Shown piece by piece: positions 43,940 through 54,682 of a stretch of 64,000 nt of DNA (the first letter of the stretch is position 1; each line of letters starts with the position of its first letter). This DNA comes from Lachnospiraceae bacterium UBA7199 (GTDB lineage Bacteria > Bacillota > Clostridia > Lachnospirales > Lachnospiraceae): contig DKUR01000035.1 of the NCBI GenBank assembly GCA_002490775.1, forward strand, positions 1 through 64,000, written 5' to 3'. Below the pieces are notes generated by a model. The model did not search any database and was not told where the DNA came from. It saw nothing but the letters and a program-made list of their open reading frames with translations. Position numbers and translations under genes: made by a program.

Positions 43940-45028
43940 ATGATTTCTAATCAGATATTACAAAATACAATTGAGGGGTTGAAATCTATCGCCAGGGTAG
44001 ATTTTTGCGTTATGGATACCGACGGAAAGGAAGCGGCTTCTACATCAGACGAAATGTCACAATGTGGGGTGGAAGCGTCGGAATTTGCCAAATCTCCTGC
44101 TGATTCTCAGGAAATACAGGGGCACCAGTATTTTAAAATTTTTGATGAACAACAGTTGGAGTATGTATTGATTGCGGCTGGCATTGGCGAAGATGTATAT
44201 ATGGTGGGCAAAATGGCGGCATTTCAGATTCAAAACCTGCTGGTTGCCTATAAAGAGCGGTTTGATAAGGACAACTTTATTAAAAATCTTTTGCTTGATA
44301 ATCTGCTTTTAATTGATATTTACAGCCGGGCAAAAAAGCTTCATATCCAGACAGATGTTAAGAGAGTTGTCATGATTATTGAAACGGATAATGGGAAAGA
44401 CAGCAATGTACTGGAGACAATGAGAACTTTCTTTGGAAGTAATAACAAGGACTTTATTACTGCGGTAGACGAAAATAATGTGATTGTTGTTAAGGATTTA
44501 TCTGAAGGCGATAATCAGAAGGAAATTGAGAAAGCGGCTAAAGGTATGGAAGCATTTCTTCTGAAAGAGGGAATGGGTGGAATCCATATTGCATATGGTA
44601 CGGTAGTCAAAGAAATTAAAGAAGTCAGCCGTTCCTATAAAGAAGCAAAGATGGCTATGGACGTAGGAAAAATCTTTTTTGATGAGAGGAATATTATTGC
44701 GTACAGTGAACTTGGAATTGGGCGTTTGATCTATCAGCTTCCTATTCCTTTATGTAAAATGTTTATCAAAGAAATTTTCGGGGGCAAGAGTCCTGATGAG
44801 TTTGATGAAGAAACGCTTACTACAATCAACAAATTTTTCGAAAACAGCCTAAATGTGTCAGAAACTTCCAGACAGTTGTTTATTCACAGAAATACTCTGG
44901 TCTATCGTCTGGATAAGCTGCAGAAAAGCACTAGGCTGGACATTCGTGTTTTTGAGGATGCAATCACCTTCAGAATTGCACTTATGGTAGTAAAATACAT
45001 GAATTATATGGAAAATATGGAGTATTGA
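43940..45028 (+). CDS. CdaR/PucR-type transcriptional regulator
   Basis: A 362-residue regulator with an N-terminal sensory part (about 1-130), a GGDEF-like middle (about 140-245) and a C-terminal PucR helix-turn-helix (about 295-355; NVSETSRQLFIHRNTLVYRLDKL). The family includes activators of sugar-diacid and purine use. GAGAGG precedes ATG 43940. It lies upstream of the division operon and its targets are not evident. About 250 nt before it hold no clear gene. Confidence 0.8.
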   Translation: MISNQILQNTIEGLKSIARVDFCVMDTDGKEAASTSDEMSQCGVEASEFAKSPADSQEIQGHQYFKIFDEQQLEYVLIAAGIGEDVYMVGKMAAFQIQNLLVAYKERFDKDNFIKNLLLDNLLLIDIYSRAKKLHIQTDVKRVVMIIETDNGKDSNVLETMRTFFGSNNKDFITAVDENNVIVVKDLSEGDNQKEIEKAAKGMEAFLLKEGMGGIHIAYGTVVKEIKEVSRSYKEAKMAMDVGKIFFDERNIIAYSELGIGRLIYQLPIPLCKMFIKEIFGGKSPDEFDEETLTTINKFFENSLNVSETSRQLFIHRNTLVYRLDKLQKSTRLDIRVFEDAITFRIALMVVKYMNYMENMEY

Positions 45029-45073
45029 AAGGCAGCAGAAAAATTAGAAATAAGGTACAGGTGGTGGAATATT

Positions 45074-45820
45074 TTGGCTAAAAGTGAAGTAAAAAGTAAG
45101 AGAAGAAGAACGCAGTCGTCAGCACATGGCGAGATCATTACTCTTAATAATGTGAGTAAAGCTTATGCAACAGGTGCACCAGCATTAAATGGTGTAGATC
45201 TACATATTCAAAAGGGAGAATTTGTATTTATTGTGGGAGACAGCGGTTCCGGCAAGTCGACTATGATAAAGCTTTTGCTTCGGGAACTGGTGCCTACTTC
45301 AGGCGATATTAATGTGATGGGGTATGATCTGGTAAGAATCCGTCATAGGAAGATACCAAAGTTTAGGAGAAATCTTGGCATTGTTTTTCAGGATTTCCGG
45401 CTGCTCAAGGACAGAAATGTATATGAAAATGTGGCTTTTGCACAAAGGATTGTCCAGGTATCCAATAAGGAGATTAAGCGGAATGTTCCAAGTATACTGG
45501 CTACTGTAGGACTGGCGGGCAAATATAAGGCAAAGCCAAGGCAGCTATCGGGAGGAGAACAGCAGAGAGTTGCCATTGCCAGAGCACTGGTGAACCGTCC
45601 CAGCATATTACTTGCAGATGAGCCTACCGGTAATCTTGATCCTAAAAATTCATGGGAAATTATGAAGCTTTTAGAGCAGATCAACGAAAATGGAACCACA
45701 GTGCTGGTAGTAACTCACAATCGTGAAATTGTTAACGCAATGCAAAAGAGAGTTGTTACAATGAAGAAAGGCGTCATTGTCAGCGACGAAGAAAAGGGTG
45801 GCTATATCGATGAGGATTAG
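45074..45820 (+). CDS. ftsE: Cell-division ABC ATPase FtsE
   Basis: A 248-residue ABC ATPase that with FtsX controls septal peptidoglycan hydrolases. Walker [11 protein letters not shown]-loop [16 protein letters not shown] (FtsE-specific), signature [15 protein letters not shown], Walker [14 protein letters not shown]. An extra basic N-terminus (about 20 residues, KSKRRRT) precedes the usual start region [13 protein letters not shown] 45074 follows GGTGG. It overlaps ftsX by 11 nt. Confidence 0.92.
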   Translation: MAKSEVKSKRRRTQSSAHGEIITLNNVSKAYATGAPALNGVDLHIQKGEFVFIVGDSGSGKSTMIKLLLRELVPTSGDINVMGYDLVRIRHRKIPKFRRNLGIVFQDFRLLKDRNVYENVAFAQRIVQVSNKEIKRNVPSILATVGLAGKYKAKPRQLSGGEQQRVAIARALVNRPSILLADEPTGNLDPKNSWEIMKLLEQINENGTTVLVVTHNREIVNAMQKRVVTMKKGVIVSDEEKGGYIDED

Positions 45821-46706
45821 TACGTTTTTTTATACAATCAAGCAGGGATTAATTAATATTTTCAGAAACAAGTGGTTTTCACTGGCATCGATTGCAACAA
45901 TTGGTGCCTGCCTGTTTTTGTTTGGAGTTTTTTATGCCATTCTTACCAATTTTCAATATATTGTAAAAACGGCCCAGGAAGGGGTATCTGTCACAATATT
46001 TTTTGATGAAGGGCTTAGTCAGGAAAGAATAGAAGAAATAGGCGCATTGATTGATAAGCGCCCTGAAGTATCCAAAAAAGAATTTATTTCTGCGGATGAA
46101 GCATGGGAAAGCTTTAAGGAAGATTACCTTGGGGAATATGCAGACGGTTTTACGGAGAACCCTCTGGCTGATTCTGCCAATTTTCAAATTTATCTAAGTG
46201 ACGTATCTTTGCAGCCAGCATTGGTTACTTATTTGGAGGGATTAGAGGGAGTAAGAACTGTAAACAGATCTGAAATTACAGCTTCCACATTGACAGGAAT
46301 TAATGCGCTGATTGCGTATATTTCAGTGGGAATCATTGCAATTTTGTTTGCAGTATCCATTTTCCTGATTAGTAATACGGTAACCATTGGTATTTCAGTA
46401 CGTAAGGAAGAGATCACGATTATGAAATACATTGGAGCCACAGACTTTTTTGTCCGTTCTCCCTTTGTGATCGAGGGTATGTTAATTGGAGTAATTGGTG
46501 CACTGATTCCGATTGGGGTAATATATGTTCTCTATAATAAAGTTATCGAATATATTATGGTAAAATTTGCGACTCTTTCACAGTTATTGTCCTTTGTTCC
46601 CGTTGAAGTGATTTTTGGAAAGCTGCTGCCCATATCAGTAATTATGGGCGTAGGCATTGGTTTCCTTGGAAGTATCACAACCGTTAGAAAGCATTTGAGA
46701 GTATAG
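45810..46706 (+). CDS. ftsX: Cell-division permease-like protein FtsX
   Basis: A 298-residue membrane protein with one N-terminal segment, an extracellular domain (about 50-165) and three C-terminal segments, the normal FtsX topology. Motifs: FRNKWFSLASIATIGACLF near the N-terminus and SNTVTIGISVRKEEITIMKYIGATDFFVRSPF in two adjacent stretches. ATG 45810 is chosen (GGGTGG upstream). It transmits FtsE ATPase movement to the hydrolase activator encoded next. Confidence 0.92.
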   Translation: MRISTFFYTIKQGLINIFRNKWFSLASIATIGACLFLFGVFYAILTNFQYIVKTAQEGVSVTIFFDEGLSQERIEEIGALIDKRPEVSKKEFISADEAWESFKEDYLGEYADGFTENPLADSANFQIYLSDVSLQPALVTYLEGLEGVRTVNRSEITASTLTGINALIAYISVGIIAILFAVSIFLISNTVTIGISVRKEEITIMKYIGATDFFVRSPFVIEGMLIGVIGALIPIGVIYVLYNKVIEYIMVKFATLSQLLSFVPVEVIFGKLLPISVIMGVGIGFLGSITTVRKHLRV

Positions 46707-46760
46707 TGAATTGTTTAATGCAGATTACAGGCCGATTAGCGGTTTTCAGAGGTATGATAG

Positions 46761-47981
46761 ATGAAACAATGGAAAAGAGTACTTTGTGTGATCTTATGCT
46801 TTTTAATTATTTTTGGTATTGCGGGGAGATATGAGACAACTGCCCATGCCAGTGAATTGACAAATGAGAGCATAAGGCAAAAGGAACAGGAAATCAGTAA
46901 GGCAAGAGAAGAAAAAAAGGCATTGCAGAATGGCCTTACAGATGTAAAAGAATTAAAAAAAGAGCTGGAAGCATCCAAAGAAAATCTGACCAATTATGTT
47001 ACGCAGCTAGATGCACAGCTTGTTGAGATTCAGGCAAAAATTAATAATCTGAAAGAAATGATCCTGACAAAAGAGGAAGAAATCAGTGCAAAAACGGTTG
47101 AACTGGAGGAAGCCCTTTTGGTGCAGCAGACACAATATGAGGCAATGAAATCCCGGATCAAGTTTATGTATGAGAAAGGTGATATGCTGTATCTGGAGTT
47201 GGTTTTTGCGGCAGAAAGTTTTGGCGATATGTTGAACAAGGCCGAATATATAGAAATGCTTTCTGCATATGACCGCAAGATGTTGGATGAATATGTGGCT
47301 TATGCGGAATATGTGGCTTTATGCAAGGAAGGGCTGGAAGAGGAAAAGGCTGTTTTAGATGAGGCAAAAGCAGCAGTAGAAGAGGAAGAACGATCTTTAA
47401 ATGATTTAATATCAACTAAGGAACAGGAAGTATACAAAGTAACAGAGGATATTAAAAGCAAGGAGAGTGCAATTCAGGAGTATCAGGCGGAGATTGCATC
47501 CCAAAATGAAACCATTGCAGCGCTGGAAGCGGCTGTTGCAGAGGAGAGAAAACGACTGGCGGCGGAACAGGGCAGGAAATATGACGGAGGCGTTTTTACC
47601 TGGCCGGCTCCCTCTTATACCAGAATTTCCGATGAATATGGAAATCGTATGCACCCTACTCTGGGCATTGAAAGATTCCATAATGGCATTGATATGGCGG
47701 CACCGGGAGGAAGTGCAATTTTAGCAGCTTATGACGGAACGGTAGTGGCAGCGGCTTACAGCAGCAGCATGGGAAACTATATTATGATAGATCATGGAGA
47801 CAGCCTTTATACGATTTATATGCATGCTTCCGCACTATATGTTTCAAAAGGCGCTGAGGTGTCAAAGGGACAGACGATTGCTGCAGTGGGAAGTACAGGA
47901 CGTTCGACAGGGAATCACCTGCATTTTAGTGTACGCTTGAATGGTAATTATGTAAATCCCCGGAATTATCTGGGAGGCTAA
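46761..47981 (+). CDS. EnvC/PcsB-like murein hydrolase with coiled coil and M23 (LytM) domain
   Basis: A 406-residue secreted protein: signal peptide (about 1-30, ending near AHA), a long coiled coil (about 35-265), then an M23 domain (about 280-406). Zinc ligands are His and Asp in RFHNGIDMAAP and the HLHF pair in STGNHLHFSVR, so it looks catalytically active. Position after ftsEX implies it is the FtsX-regulated septal hydrolase or activator. Confidence 0.9.
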   Translation: MKQWKRVLCVILCFLIIFGIAGRYETTAHASELTNESIRQKEQEISKAREEKKALQNGLTDVKELKKELEASKENLTNYVTQLDAQLVEIQAKINNLKEMILTKEEEISAKTVELEEALLVQQTQYEAMKSRIKFMYEKGDMLYLELVFAAESFGDMLNKAEYIEMLSAYDRKMLDEYVAYAEYVALCKEGLEEEKAVLDEAKAAVEEEERSLNDLISTKEQEVYKVTEDIKSKESAIQEYQAEIASQNETIAALEAAVAEERKRLAAEQGRKYDGGVFTWPAPSYTRISDEYGNRMHPTLGIERFHNGIDMAAPGGSAILAAYDGTVVAAAYSSSMGNYIMIDHGDSLYTIYMHASALYVSKGAEVSKGQTIAAVGSTGRSTGNHLHFSVRLNGNYVNPRNYLGG

Positions 47982-48013
47982 AGGGAATTTTTGTTGGAAA
48001 TGGAGAGATTTAG

Positions 48014-49306
48014 GTGGATAAATTAGAAGAGGCAGAAAACAGACTGCAGACAGGAGAAATAGCACAAGGCGATCAAAAGAAGAAAACAAGGGATTTTCGG
48101 AATGGTATTATTGTAGGGGTGTTGACAACTGCACTTATTTTAATAGGCGCCTATGCAGGAAAAACGGCCTATCAGATTGCTAAGATAAAAGGAGCTGCTG
48201 CGGAGGCAGCTTCGGAAAGTGTAGTCAACACTGAAACGATCCAAAAGATAGAGCTGCTGGAATCAGTAATAGATGAAGCTTATTATTATGATGATAAGGT
48301 TTCCATAGACAATCTTCAAGAAGGTGTATATAAAGGTCTGGTTGCCGCGTTGGGAGATCCCTATTCTGAATATTATACAAAAGAAGAGTTGGAAGAGGTT
48401 GTAAACAGCAATAAAGGAGTTTCTTACGGGATCGGTGCCTATATTTCGCTGAATAAGCAGTGGAATATGGCAATGATTAATAATGTGATGGAGGAGTCTC
48501 CGGCACAGGAAGCAGGCCTTCAGGCAGGAGATGTGATCATTGAGGTAGATGGAGAATCTACCCAGGGAATGAGTGTTTCGCAGGTGGTAAGTCTTGTCAA
48601 GGGAAGGGAAGGAACTACAGTCCGCTTGACAATTTACAGAGAGGGAGAAACTGACTACTTGGAGATAGATGCAGTCAGGGGTAAATTAATTGAAGCAACT
48701 ACGGTAAACAGCGGTATGCTGGAAGGAACTGATCATATTGGTTATGTGCATATTATTGAATTTGATGGAGTGACAGTTGACCAGTATACAGAAGCGATGG
48801 CAGTTTTGAAAGAAGAAGGGATGAAAGCGCTGGTTCTTGACCTTCGCAGCAATCCCGGCGGAGATGTAAATGCAGTAGTTGAAATTGCAAGAAAGATACT
48901 GCCAAAAGGAATGATCGTATATACAGAGGATAAATACGGCAATCGTAAGGAATATACCTGTGACGGAGACAAGGAATTTGATTTGCCGCTGGCGGTGCTT
49001 GTAAATGATTATTCAGCAAGCGCGTCAGAAATTCTTGCGGGTGCTATTCAGGATTATAAAAAGGGTACGTTAATTGGAACAACTACTTATGGAAAGGGAA
49101 TCGTTCAGCAGATTCAGAGATTAGAAGACGGTACTGCAATCAAGCTTACGATCAGCGCATATTACACACCTTTGGGAAGGAACATACATGGAATAGGTAT
49201 TACACCTGACATTGAACTGGAATATGACTATGATGCCTATCAGACAGAGGGCAAGGATAATCAGGTGGAAAAAGCAATAGAGATTTTGGAAGAACAAATG
49301 AAATAG
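48014..49306 (+). CDS. ctpA: C-terminal processing peptidase (S41, CtpA-like)
   Basis: A 430-residue membrane-anchored serine protease. TM segment about 31-50, PDZ domain about 130-215 (EAGLQAGDVIIEVDGEST) and S41 catalytic domain with VLDLRSNPGG, Ser338 in YSASASEILAG and Lys361 in TTYGKG. GTG 48014 follows GGAGAG. Downstream of the M23 gene, as in B. subtilis ftsE-ftsX-yvjB. It ends before a strong terminator. Confidence 0.9.
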   Translation: MDKLEEAENRLQTGEIAQGDQKKKTRDFRNGIIVGVLTTALILIGAYAGKTAYQIAKIKGAAAEAASESVVNTETIQKIELLESVIDEAYYYDDKVSIDNLQEGVYKGLVAALGDPYSEYYTKEELEEVVNSNKGVSYGIGAYISLNKQWNMAMINNVMEESPAQEAGLQAGDVIIEVDGESTQGMSVSQVVSLVKGREGTTVRLTIYREGETDYLEIDAVRGKLIEATTVNSGMLEGTDHIGYVHIIEFDGVTVDQYTEAMAVLKEEGMKALVLDLRSNPGGDVNAVVEIARKILPKGMIVYTEDKYGNRKEYTCDGDKEFDLPLAVLVNDYSASASEILAGAIQDYKKGTLIGTTTYGKGIVQQIQRLEDGTAIKLTISAYYTPLGRNIHGIGITPDIELEYDYDAYQTEGKDNQVEKAIEILEEQMK

Positions 49307-49334
49307 GATTAAAGAAGTAAAAGAAATATATGCT

Positions 49335-49378
49335 AAAAAGGTACAGAGCAGAGCTTAAAATTTGCGCTGTACCTTTTT
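49335..49378 (+). terminator. Terminator of the ftsEX-ctpA operon
   Basis: Arms 49335-49350 and 49363-49378 match 15 of 16, with a 5-T end. Confidence 0.85.
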
Positions 49379-49413
49379 ACATTAAGTAAATGAATTTGAT
49401 ATGGTTTTCTTTC

Positions 49414-49432
49414 CTGTGCTGTAACAGCACAG
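49414..49432. repeat. Perfect inverted repeat upstream of uvrB
   Basis: CTGTGCTGT / ACAGCACAG with a 1-nt centre, 19 nt in all. It is a possible protein-binding site; no U tract follows. Confidence 0.5.
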
Positions 49433-49474
49433 AGATTTTCTGCAGACTGGAAAATATTTATCTAACAATTAAAA

Positions 49475-49488
49475 AGAACAAATGTTCT
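49475..49488. promoter_or_regulatory. LexA/DinR box upstream of uvrB
   Basis: AGAACAAATGTTCT contains GAAC-N4-GTTC, just upstream of the uvrB promoter. UvrBA is a known SOS target in Firmicutes. Confidence 0.78.
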
Positions 49489-49496
49489 GAAAACAC

Positions 49497-49525
49497 TATA
49501 CAAATTTAAATTGGTATGCTATAAT
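49497..49525 (+). promoter_or_regulatory. Promoter of uvrBA (extended -10)
   Basis: TGC-TATAAT extended -10 (49517-49525) with a weak TATACA -35 (49497-49502) 17 nt upstream. Confidence 0.6.
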
Positions 49526-49581
49526 CAAATCTGCTTTTGTATTGTCAGTAAAACAAGAAGTTATGGAGGTGAACTGCTGTT

Positions 49582-51579
49582 ATGGAATTTAAATTACATT
49601 CAGAATATAAACCTACCGGCGACCAGCCGCAGGCCATTGCAGAACTGGTGAAGGGGTTTAAAGCAGGGAACCAGTTTCAGACATTGCTTGGCGTTACTGG
49701 TTCGGGCAAGACTTTTACTATGGCCAACGTAATTGCCGCATTGAATAAGCCTACACTGGTAATTGCCCATAATAAAACGCTGGCAGGCCAGCTTTACGGG
49801 GAATTTAAGGAGTTTTTTCCGGAAAATGCAGTGGAGTATTTTGTGTCCTATTATGATTACTATCAGCCGGAGGCTTATGTGCCCTCGTCGGATACGTATA
49901 TTGCTAAAGACTCATCGGTAAATGATGAAATTGATAAGCTGCGGCTGTCAGCAACAGCTTCTTTGTCTGAACGCAGGGATGTGGTGGTAGTTGCCAGTGT
50001 GTCTTGTATTTATGGATTGGGCAGTCCTGATGATTATCAGGAAATGATTGTTTCCCTTCGTCCGGGAATGACCAAGGACAGAGATCAGGTGATCCGGGAA
50101 TTGATTGATATTCAATATGATAGAAATGATATGGATCTGAACAGAGGGTGTTTTCGTGTAAGAGGCGATGTGGTAGAGGTATATCCGGCAGAAGGTGGAG
50201 ACTATCTGATCAGAATTGAGTTTTTTGGGGATGAGATTGACAGGATTGCACAGACAGATCCTCTGACTGGACAGGTTCATGCGACTTTAGAGCATATAGC
50301 AATATTTCCGGCATCCCATTATGTGGTGCCACAGGAGAAAATTAACGAGGCTTGCAAAAATATTGAAGTGGAACTGGAAGAGAGGGTGCGGTTTTTTAAG
50401 AGCGAGGACAAGCTTTTAGAGGCACAGAGGATTTCTGAAAGAACAAATTTTGATATTGAAATGTTAAGGGAAACAGGATTCTGCTCCGGAATTGAAAATT
50501 ATTCCAGACACCTTGCCGGGATGCCGGCTGGCTCCATGCCTCATACACTGATGGACTTTTTTGGAGATGATTATCTGATTATTATTGATGAATCACATAT
50601 AACGATCCCACAGATTGGGGCAATGTACACCGGAGACCGCTCCCGTAAGACAACACTGGTGGATTATGGATTCAGGCTTCCTTCAGCACTGGATAACCGC
50701 CCTTTGTGCTTTGCAGAATTTGAACAGCATATTGACCAGATGATGTTTGTATCTGCAACTCCCTCCAAGTATGAAAAGGAGCATGAGTTGTTCCGCACAG
50801 AGCAAATCATTCGTCCCACAGGGCTTCTCGATCCGGAGATATCGGTGCGTCCAGTAGAAGGGCAGATTGATGATCTGGTTTCAGAAATAAATAAAGAAAC
50901 GGAAAAACATAATAAGGTTTTAGTTACTACTCTTACAAAACGAATGGCTGAGGATCTTACTTCCTACATGAATGATGTAGGAATCAGAGTAAAATACCTT
51001 CATTCGGATATAGATACATTAGAGAGGGCGGAAATTATCCGGGATATGCGTCTGGATGTATTTGATGTGCTGGTAGGAATTAATCTGTTGCGTGAAGGAC
51101 TGGATATACCGGAAATTTCCTTAGTGGCAATATTGGATGCGGATAAGGAAGGTTTTTTAAGATCGGAAACTTCTTTGATCCAGACCATCGGGCGCGCTGC
51201 CAGAAATGTAGAGGGGCATGTGATTATGTATGCAGATAACATCACGGATTCCATGCAGGCGGCCATTGATGAGACCAACAGAAGACGCAGCATTCAGCAG
51301 CAATATAATGAAGAGCATAATATTACGCCTCAATCCATTAAAAAGGCGGTTCGTGACCTGATTAGTATTTCCAAAGTGATTGCAAAAGAAGAGCTCCGCT
51401 TTGAGAAAGATCCTGAATCTATGAACCGTAAGGAACTGGAGAAACTGATAGGGCAGATTGAAAAGCAGATGAAAAAAGCCGCTGCTGATCTTAACTTTGA
51501 AGCCGCAGCACAGCTTAGAGACAAAATGGTAGAATTAAAAGTCAAGCTGAAAGAACTTGATGATGAGAAACAGGAGTGA
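49582..51579 (+). CDS. uvrB: Excinuclease ABC subunit B
   Basis: A 665-residue helicase-like damage verifier of nucleotide excision repair. Walker [11 protein letters not shown], beta-hairpin region [22 protein letters not shown]-type box [12 protein letters not shown], helicase motif [10 protein letters not shown] and a C-terminal UVR motif (about 625-660). Length is normal. GGAGGTG precedes ATG 49582. SOS control is inferred from the box at 49475. It is followed by uvrA after 29 nt. Confidence 0.96.
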   Translation: MEFKLHSEYKPTGDQPQAIAELVKGFKAGNQFQTLLGVTGSGKTFTMANVIAALNKPTLVIAHNKTLAGQLYGEFKEFFPENAVEYFVSYYDYYQPEAYVPSSDTYIAKDSSVNDEIDKLRLSATASLSERRDVVVVASVSCIYGLGSPDDYQEMIVSLRPGMTKDRDQVIRELIDIQYDRNDMDLNRGCFRVRGDVVEVYPAEGGDYLIRIEFFGDEIDRIAQTDPLTGQVHATLEHIAIFPASHYVVPQEKINEACKNIEVELEERVRFFKSEDKLLEAQRISERTNFDIEMLRETGFCSGIENYSRHLAGMPAGSMPHTLMDFFGDDYLIIIDESHITIPQIGAMYTGDRSRKTTLVDYGFRLPSALDNRPLCFAEFEQHIDQMMFVSATPSKYEKEHELFRTEQIIRPTGLLDPEISVRPVEGQIDDLVSEINKETEKHNKVLVTTLTKRMAEDLTSYMNDVGIRVKYLHSDIDTLERAEIIRDMRLDVFDVLVGINLLREGLDIPEISLVAILDADKEGFLRSETSLIQTIGRAARNVEGHVIMYADNITDSMQAAIDETNRRRSIQQQYNEEHNITPQSIKKAVRDLISISKVIAKEELRFEKDPESMNRKELEKLIGQIEKQMKKAAADLNFEAAAQLRDKMVELKVKLKELDDEKQE

Positions 51580-51608
51580 AATAATACGAAAGGCATGGTT
51601 ATTGTTAG

Positions 51609-54503
51609 ATGAAATTATCAGATCAACATGTAGAAACACCTAAAATGCGCCCAAGAGAATATATTAAAATCCGAGGCGCCAATGAACATAATTTAAAGGA
51701 TTTAAATGTAGATATTCCCAGAAATGAACTGGTAGTGCTTACAGGTCTTTCTGGTTCAGGCAAATCTTCTCTTGCCTTTGACACGATTTATGCAGAAGGG
51801 CAGAGAAGATATATGGAATCCCTTTCCTCTTATGCAAGGCAGTTCCTTGGCCAGATGGAAAAGCCTAATGTTGAGAAAATAGAAGGTCTTTCACCGGCTA
51901 TTTCCATTGACCAGAAATCCACAAACAGAAATCCCCGTTCTACAGTAGGAACTGTAACAGAAATTTATGATTATTTCCGGCTTTTATATGCAAGAATCGG
52001 TATTCCCCACTGTCCCAAATGTGGGAAAGAAATCAAAAAGCAAAGTGTTGATCAGATGGTGGATCAGATCATGGAGCTGCCAGAGGGAACCAGAATACAA
52101 TTGCTGGCGCCTGTTGTCCGGGGAAGAAAGGGAGAACATGCAAAGGTTTTCGAACGTGCGAAACGGAGTGGGTATGTCCGGGTGCGAGTAGACGGCAATC
52201 TTTATGAACTGACAGAGGAAATCAAGCTGGATAAAAATATCAAACATAGTATAGAGATTGTGGTTGACAGATTGGTGATCAAAGAAGGGATCGTAAGGAG
52301 GCTTACAGATTCTGTGGAAAGTGTACTGGCACTTGCGGAAGGTTCTCTCATGGTTGACGTGATTGATGGAGAAACCATTAATTTCAGCCAGAGCTTTGCC
52401 TGCCCGGATTGTGGAATCAGCATTAGTGAAATTGAGCCAAGAAGCTTTTCTTTTAATAATCCATTTGGGGCGTGTCCGGTGTGTTATGGATTAGGTTATA
52501 AAATGGAATTTGATCCGGAGCTTATGATTCCTGACCGGACACTGAGTATTAATGAAGGAGCTATTCAGGTAATGGGGTGGCAGTCCAGCAGTGATCCGGG
52601 AAGCTTTACCAATGCCCTGCTGTGTGCATTGTCAAAAGAATATAAATTCAGTCTGGATACGCCGGTGGAAGATTTGCCGGAGGATATATTTTATATGCTG
52701 ATTCACGGAACCGGAGGGAAAGAGGTCAAAGTTCACTATAAAGGTCAGAGGGGAGAAGGTGTGTACCCTGTTGCCTTCGAAGGGCTGATAAAAAATATGG
52801 AGCGCAAATATAGAGAAACTGGTTCCGATATCATGAAGCAGGAGTATGAAACCTTTATGCGGATTACGCCTTGTAAAGAATGTGATGGTATGAGACTGAA
52901 AAAAGAATCTCTGGCAGTGACAGTCTGTGATAAGAATATTTATGAAATTACTTCTATGTCTATTCGGAATTTATACGCTTTTCTTAAGGATATGAAGCTT
53001 AGCAGCCAGCAGCAGATGATTGGCAGACAGGTACTGAAAGAAATTCATGCCAGAGTAGGATTTTTGGTGGATGTGGGGCTGGAATATTTGTCTTTATCAA
53101 GGGCAACCGGCACCTTGTCTGGCGGTGAAGCGCAGAGGATTCGATTGGCTACTCAGATTGGCTCTGGTTTGGTTGGAGTTTGTTATATATTAGATGAGCC
53201 AAGTATCGGGCTTCATCAGAAGGACAATGATAAGTTGTTGAATACGTTGAAAAACTTACGTGATTTGGGCAATACATTGATTGTTGTAGAACATGATGAA
53301 GATACCATGCTGGAGGCTGATCATGTGGTAGATATTGGTCCCGGCGCCGGCTCTCATGGTGGAAAAGTGGTAGCCCAGGGAACTGCCCAGGAGATTATGG
53401 AAATAGAAGATTCCATTACAGGCCAGTACTTAAGCGGGAGGATGCAGGTTCCCATACCGGAGGAAAGAAGAAAGCCGAAAGGCTGGCTTACGATCACAGG
53501 GGCACAGGAAAATAACCTGAAAAATATTTCCGTGGATATTCCTATAGGAGTCTTTACCTGTGTAACCGGTGTTTCCGGTTCCGGGAAAAGTTCTCTGGTT
53601 AATGAAATACTGTATAAACGTCTTGCAAGAGATTTGAATCGGGCAAGAACGATTCCCGGAAAACACAAGAATATTACTGGTATTAAGAAGTTGGATAAGG
53701 TTATAAATATTGATCAGTCTCCCATTGGACGTACTCCCCGGTCTAACCCTGCAACTTATACGGGAGTTTTTGATCTGATCAGAGATTTGTTTGCAGGAAC
53801 GCCGGATGCCAAGGCAAAGGGATATAAAAAAGGACGCTTTAGCTTTAATGTTAAGGGAGGAAGATGTGAAGCCTGCGGTGGAGACGGAATTATTAAAATA
53901 GAAATGCACTTTCTGCCGGATGTATATGTGCCCTGTGAGGTATGTGGAGGAAAACGTTACAATAGAGAAACTTTAGAGGTTAAATACAAAGGAAAGAATA
54001 TTTATGATGTGCTGGATATGACGGTGGAAGAAGCAGTTCCATTTTTTGAAAATCTGCCTTCCATCCGTAGGAAAATAGAAACATTAAATGACGTAGGGCT
54101 TTCTTATGTAAAGCTGGGACAGCCTTCCACCACATTATCCGGTGGTGAGGCGCAGCGGATTAAGCTGGCAACAGAACTTAGCAAGCGCAGCACAGGAAAT
54201 ACCATTTATATTTTAGATGAGCCGACTACAGGACTTCACTTTGCCGATGTGCATAAGCTGGTTGAAATCTTAAACAGGATTGCAGACGGGGGAAATACCA
54301 TTGTAGTGATTGAGCATAATCTGGATGTGATTAAAACAGCAGACTATATCATTGATATGGGGCCTGAAGGCGGTGACAGAGGGGGACAGGTGGTAACCTG
54401 CGGTACACCGGAAGAGGTTGCTGAATGTGCCGATTCTTATACGGGGCAATATATTAAAAAAATGTTGAAAAAGTATAAAGATAATTTGGAAAAGTACCGA
54501 TAA
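51609..54503 (+). CDS. uvrA: Excinuclease ABC subunit A
   Basis: A 964-residue DNA-damage sensor ATPase. Two ABC modules: Walker [15 protein letters not shown] and [14 protein letters not shown], signatures [14 protein letters not shown] and [14 protein letters not shown]. Zinc modules: [14 protein letters not shown] near 140 and [19 protein letters not shown] near 755. The first dozen residues before [16 protein letters not shown] are not conserved-looking, so ATG 51645 is an alternative start. Co-transcribed with uvrB. Confidence 0.96.
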   Translation: MKLSDQHVETPKMRPREYIKIRGANEHNLKDLNVDIPRNELVVLTGLSGSGKSSLAFDTIYAEGQRRYMESLSSYARQFLGQMEKPNVEKIEGLSPAISIDQKSTNRNPRSTVGTVTEIYDYFRLLYARIGIPHCPKCGKEIKKQSVDQMVDQIMELPEGTRIQLLAPVVRGRKGEHAKVFERAKRSGYVRVRVDGNLYELTEEIKLDKNIKHSIEIVVDRLVIKEGIVRRLTDSVESVLALAEGSLMVDVIDGETINFSQSFACPDCGISISEIEPRSFSFNNPFGACPVCYGLGYKMEFDPELMIPDRTLSINEGAIQVMGWQSSSDPGSFTNALLCALSKEYKFSLDTPVEDLPEDIFYMLIHGTGGKEVKVHYKGQRGEGVYPVAFEGLIKNMERKYRETGSDIMKQEYETFMRITPCKECDGMRLKKESLAVTVCDKNIYEITSMSIRNLYAFLKDMKLSSQQQMIGRQVLKEIHARVGFLVDVGLEYLSLSRATGTLSGGEAQRIRLATQIGSGLVGVCYILDEPSIGLHQKDNDKLLNTLKNLRDLGNTLIVVEHDEDTMLEADHVVDIGPGAGSHGGKVVAQGTAQEIMEIEDSITGQYLSGRMQVPIPEERRKPKGWLTITGAQENNLKNISVDIPIGVFTCVTGVSGSGKSSLVNEILYKRLARDLNRARTIPGKHKNITGIKKLDKVINIDQSPIGRTPRSNPATYTGVFDLIRDLFAGTPDAKAKGYKKGRFSFNVKGGRCEACGGDGIIKIEMHFLPDVYVPCEVCGGKRYNRETLEVKYKGKNIYDVLDMTVEEAVPFFENLPSIRRKIETLNDVGLSYVKLGQPSTTLSGGEAQRIKLATELSKRSTGNTIYILDEPTTGLHFADVHKLVEILNRIADGGNTIVVIEHNLDVIKTADYIIDMGPEGGDRGGQVVTCGTPEEVAECADSYTGQYIKKMLKKYKDNLEKYR

Positions 54504-54526
54504 ATGAATTAAAGCATGGATGCGGC

Positions 54527-54556
54527 AATAAAACGGATGGAACCGTTTTATTGTTT
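54527..54556 (+). terminator. Terminator after uvrA
   Basis: A 10-bp stem AATAAAACGG / CCGTTTTATT with a 6-nt loop, followed by TTGTTTG. Confidence 0.65.
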
Positions 54557-54590
54557 GTGTCCATTTTTATTAATTTTTTGTGAAATTACT

Positions 54591-54618
54591 TTGAAAATGT
54601 TTTTCTATGGGTTATAAT
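54591..54618 (+). promoter_or_regulatory. Promoter of mbl
   Basis: TTGAAA (54591-54596), 16-nt spacer, TATAAT (54613-54618), 64 nt before mbl. Confidence 0.7.
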
Positions 54619-54682
54619 AACTCTATATGCGTCTGATTATTGAAATTTTTAATAGATAACTCATAGAAAGGGGTACAAAGTA

